Positions 62,941-64,000 of a DNA stretch of 64,000 nucleotides are shown here, piece after piece (the stretch's first letter is position 1; every line of letters begins with the position of its first letter). The notes under the pieces are model-generated. The model saw only the letters and a program-made list of their open reading frames with translations. It was not told the origin of the DNA and ran no database searches. The position numbers and the translations under genes are program-made. The stretch comes from Agathobacter rectalis ATCC 33656 (GTDB lineage: Bacteria; Bacillota; Clostridia; Lachnospirales; Lachnospiraceae), in NCBI RefSeq assembly GCF_000020605.1, contig NC_012781.1:620001-684000 (forward strand), in the 5' to 3' direction.

Positions 62941-62980
62941 AAACACAGTACTGTTTATCGCAGTGCTGTGTTTTTTTGAC
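62941..62980 (+). terminator. Terminator of the butyrate cluster
   Basis: AAACACAGTACTG pairs with CAGTGCTGTGTTT (one wobble), loop TTTATCG, then TTTTTTT in total. Confidence 0.92.
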
Positions 62981-63041
62981 CATAAATATAGCGTAATCTT
63001 ATAAATATAAAGAGTTTTTTGGGGAAATAAGTAATTTTCTT

Positions 63042-63092
63042 AATAAAAAAACATCCGTGTGTAAATCGCAAAGGATTTGACTCAGATGTTTT
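63042..63092 (-). terminator. Probable terminator of the XRE gene
   Basis: Read on the minus strand, AAAACATC/GATGTTTT with an inner AAATC/GATTT hairpin is followed by a T-run. It overlaps the last bases of the XRE gene. Confidence 0.6.
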
Positions 63093-63309
63093 ATTTGGAA
63101 GTTTGTTTGATATTAGAAAGACCTAATATATAGTCAGCGGACACATTATAGTATTTACATAAAGCGAGCAGATGGTGAATCGGTAGTTCATTTGCTCCGC
63201 GCTCATATCTGGCATACATGGTCTGGGATGTACCAAGATAATCGGCTATTTGCTGTTGGGTTTTATCGTTATCTTCCCGTAGATTGCGCATTCGTTGAAT
63301 GTAATCCAT
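63091..63309 (-). CDS. XRE-family helix-turn-helix regulator
   Basis: The start at 63309 has GGAGGGGGG upstream on the minus strand; the longer frame has no such site. The 72-residue protein is almost only an HTH_3 domain: IQRMRNLREDNDKTQQQIADYLG, then the recognition helix TSQTMYARYERGANELP and YYNVSADYILGLS, the phage-repressor pattern. It probably represses its own and the divergent gene through the inverted repeat at 63356. Confidence 0.93.
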   Translation of the reverse strand: MDYIQRMRNLREDNDKTQQQIADYLGTSQTMYARYERGANELPIHHLLALCKYYNVSADYILGLSNIKQTSK

Positions 63310-63355
63310 ATTCCCCCCTCCGTACATGTACATATAACTTAACATAATAAAGATG

Positions 63356-63376
63356 TTTACTATTGAATTTAGTAAA
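63356..63376. promoter_or_regulatory. Perfect inverted repeat, likely XRE operator
   Basis: TTTACTA and TAGTAAA flank TTGAATT. The repeat covers the -35 element of the plus-strand promoter at 63363-63391, an ideal place for repression. Confidence 0.65.
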
Positions 63377-63391
63377 TATTTGTACTATAAT
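63363..63391 (+). promoter_or_regulatory. Sigma-A promoter of the zinc-ribbon membrane gene
   Basis: TTGAAT and a perfect TATAAT with a 17-base spacer, 49 bases before the start at 63440. Confidence 0.7.
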
Positions 63392-63439
63392 TTATGTAGG
63401 AAAGATGTCACAGGATGATAAAGAAAGGAAGGTATTAAC

Positions 63440-63730
63440 ATGGCTTTAATAAGATGTCCAGAATGTGGAAAAGAAATAAGTGATTCGGCACAAGTGTGTC
63501 CAAATTGTGGCTGTAAGACAGAGTTGGGAAATCAAAATGAAATTATGAAAACTTCTTTACTCGTGGATATAGGTTTTACAGTTTTAGGAATAATATGTGC
63601 TATATTTGCATTTGTAGCTTACTATACAGTTAGTACGGATGCATTTGTAGTGTTGATTATTTTGGCAGCTGTTTTATTTATTATTGGCTCAGTCTATGGA
63701 AGATTAATAAGAAAAAATAATAAGAAATAA
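63440..63730 (+). CDS. Zinc-ribbon membrane protein
   Basis: The 96-residue protein starts with a zinc ribbon (CPECGKEISDSAQVCPNCG, residues 6-24) and has two membrane segments (about 40-61 and 66-86) with a basic C-terminus. Ribbon and tail face the cytoplasm. Function unknown. GAAAGGAAGG precedes the ATG. Local base use is more AT-rich than the core genes to the left, so this end may be accessory. The lipoprotein follows 19 bases on. Confidence 0.85.
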   Translation: MALIRCPECGKEISDSAQVCPNCGCKTELGNQNEIMKTSLLVDIGFTVLGIICAIFAFVAYYTVSTDAFVVLIILAAVLFIIGSVYGRLIRKNNKK

Positions 63731-63749
63731 TATCTTTGAGAGACGTAAG

Positions 63750-64000
63750 ATGAATAAGAAGATAATAACTATAATATTTACTCTAAGTACTATGCTTTTT
63801 CTAGTCGGATGTTCTTTTACAAACAATGAATCAAATGGGAGTGATAAAAATTATACCTATAATGATTTAGACGAGAATCAAAAAGAAATCATAGATAATG
63901 TGTATGCTGAATTAGGTGATTGGGGATATACGTATGAGCCAAGTGCTATTCCGGCGAGTAAGATAAAGTTTTTTTATGAGGATTCGAAATTGATATTTGC
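63750..64000 (+). CDS. Lipoprotein, truncated by the window edge
   Basis: The first 83 residues are visible. A basic start, hydrophobic stretch and lipobox LVGC put the lipidated Cys at residue 21; then a Ser/Asn-rich linker and an acidic region follow. No family can be named. GAGAGACGTAAG is a weak ribosome site. It is probably co-transcribed with the zinc-ribbon gene. Confidence 0.8.
   Translation, partial: MNKKIITIIFTLSTMLFLVGCSFTNNESNGSDKNYTYNDLDENQKEIIDNVYAELGDWGYTYEPSAIPASKIKFFYEDSKLIF

Overview
The window reads as core chromosome of a motile, butyrate-producing, Gram-positive gut bacterium of the Lachnospiraceae. Agathobacter (Eubacterium) rectalis or a Roseburia relative fits best; this is inferred from gene content, not from a search. 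The grounds are a thl-hbd-bcd-etfB-etfA butyrate cluster, flagellar rod genes, HPr kinase and WhiA, a type III glutamine synthetase, several small lachnospiral families (DUF6465, DUF4250, DUF6472 and DUF6106 types), strong AGGAGG ribosome-binding sites, and many sigma-A promoters with exact 17-base spacing.

Layout. 1-2700: end of a secreted or surface protein with a degenerate papain-like domain, an HPr-like protein, a DUF6465 protein, and tRNA-Phe and tRNA-Gly on the minus strand. 2.8-12.5 kb: nitronate monooxygenase-like enzyme, glycogen debranching enzyme, glutamate racemase, endonuclease III, a YgjP-type metallopeptidase, a Nudix hydrolase, two tiny conserved genes and CTP synthase. 12.7-23 kb: ftsH, uvrC, then a tight same-strand run hprK, M18 aminopeptidase, murB, rapZ, whiA and a lipid kinase. 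23-28.5 kb: class II aldolase and a nitrogen pair, glutamine synthetase III and an ammonium transporter fused to a PII domain. 28.5-36.2 kb: a PBP1A with a Gly/Ser tail, YigZ, tRNA-Gln, acyl-ACP thioesterase, CvfB-like and RidA proteins and an SH3/NlpC-P60 hydrolase. 36.2-42.1 kb: a non-coding stretch with DnaA boxes, a WecG/TagA glycosyltransferase, a CdaR-like regulator, ftsE-ftsX, a C-terminal processing protease and VanZ. 42.1-52.5 kb: prfB with its programmed frameshift, zinc-ribbon/SPFH membrane proteins, an ACT protein with homoserine dehydrogenase, three flagellar rod genes, recD2 and an acetyltransferase with a membrane tail. 52.5-62.9 kb: carAB and the butyrate cluster. The last kilobase holds an XRE regulator, a zinc-ribbon membrane protein and a truncated lipoprotein.

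How it fits together. The butyrate cluster makes the enzymes that condense acetyl-CoA, reduce acetoacetyl-CoA and reduce crotonyl-CoA, with an electron-transfer flavoprotein; crotonase is not in the cluster. Its promoter carries two sites matching the Rex (NADH-sensing repressor) operator. HprK and the HPr-like protein belong to carbon catabolite control, and GlnN with Amt-PII to ammonium assimilation.

No CRISPR array, prophage, complete insertion sequence or defence island is visible. The less ordinary content is non-coding: a ~210-bp long-hairpin element in two copies (upstream of uvrC and of prfB) whose stems differ by compensatory changes; a second, shorter dispersed hairpin repeat; a 240-bp MITE-like element with perfect 16-bp ends; a multi-helix element between hbd and bcd; a perfect 24-bp palindrome ahead of carAB; and a DnaA-box cluster away from any replication gene.
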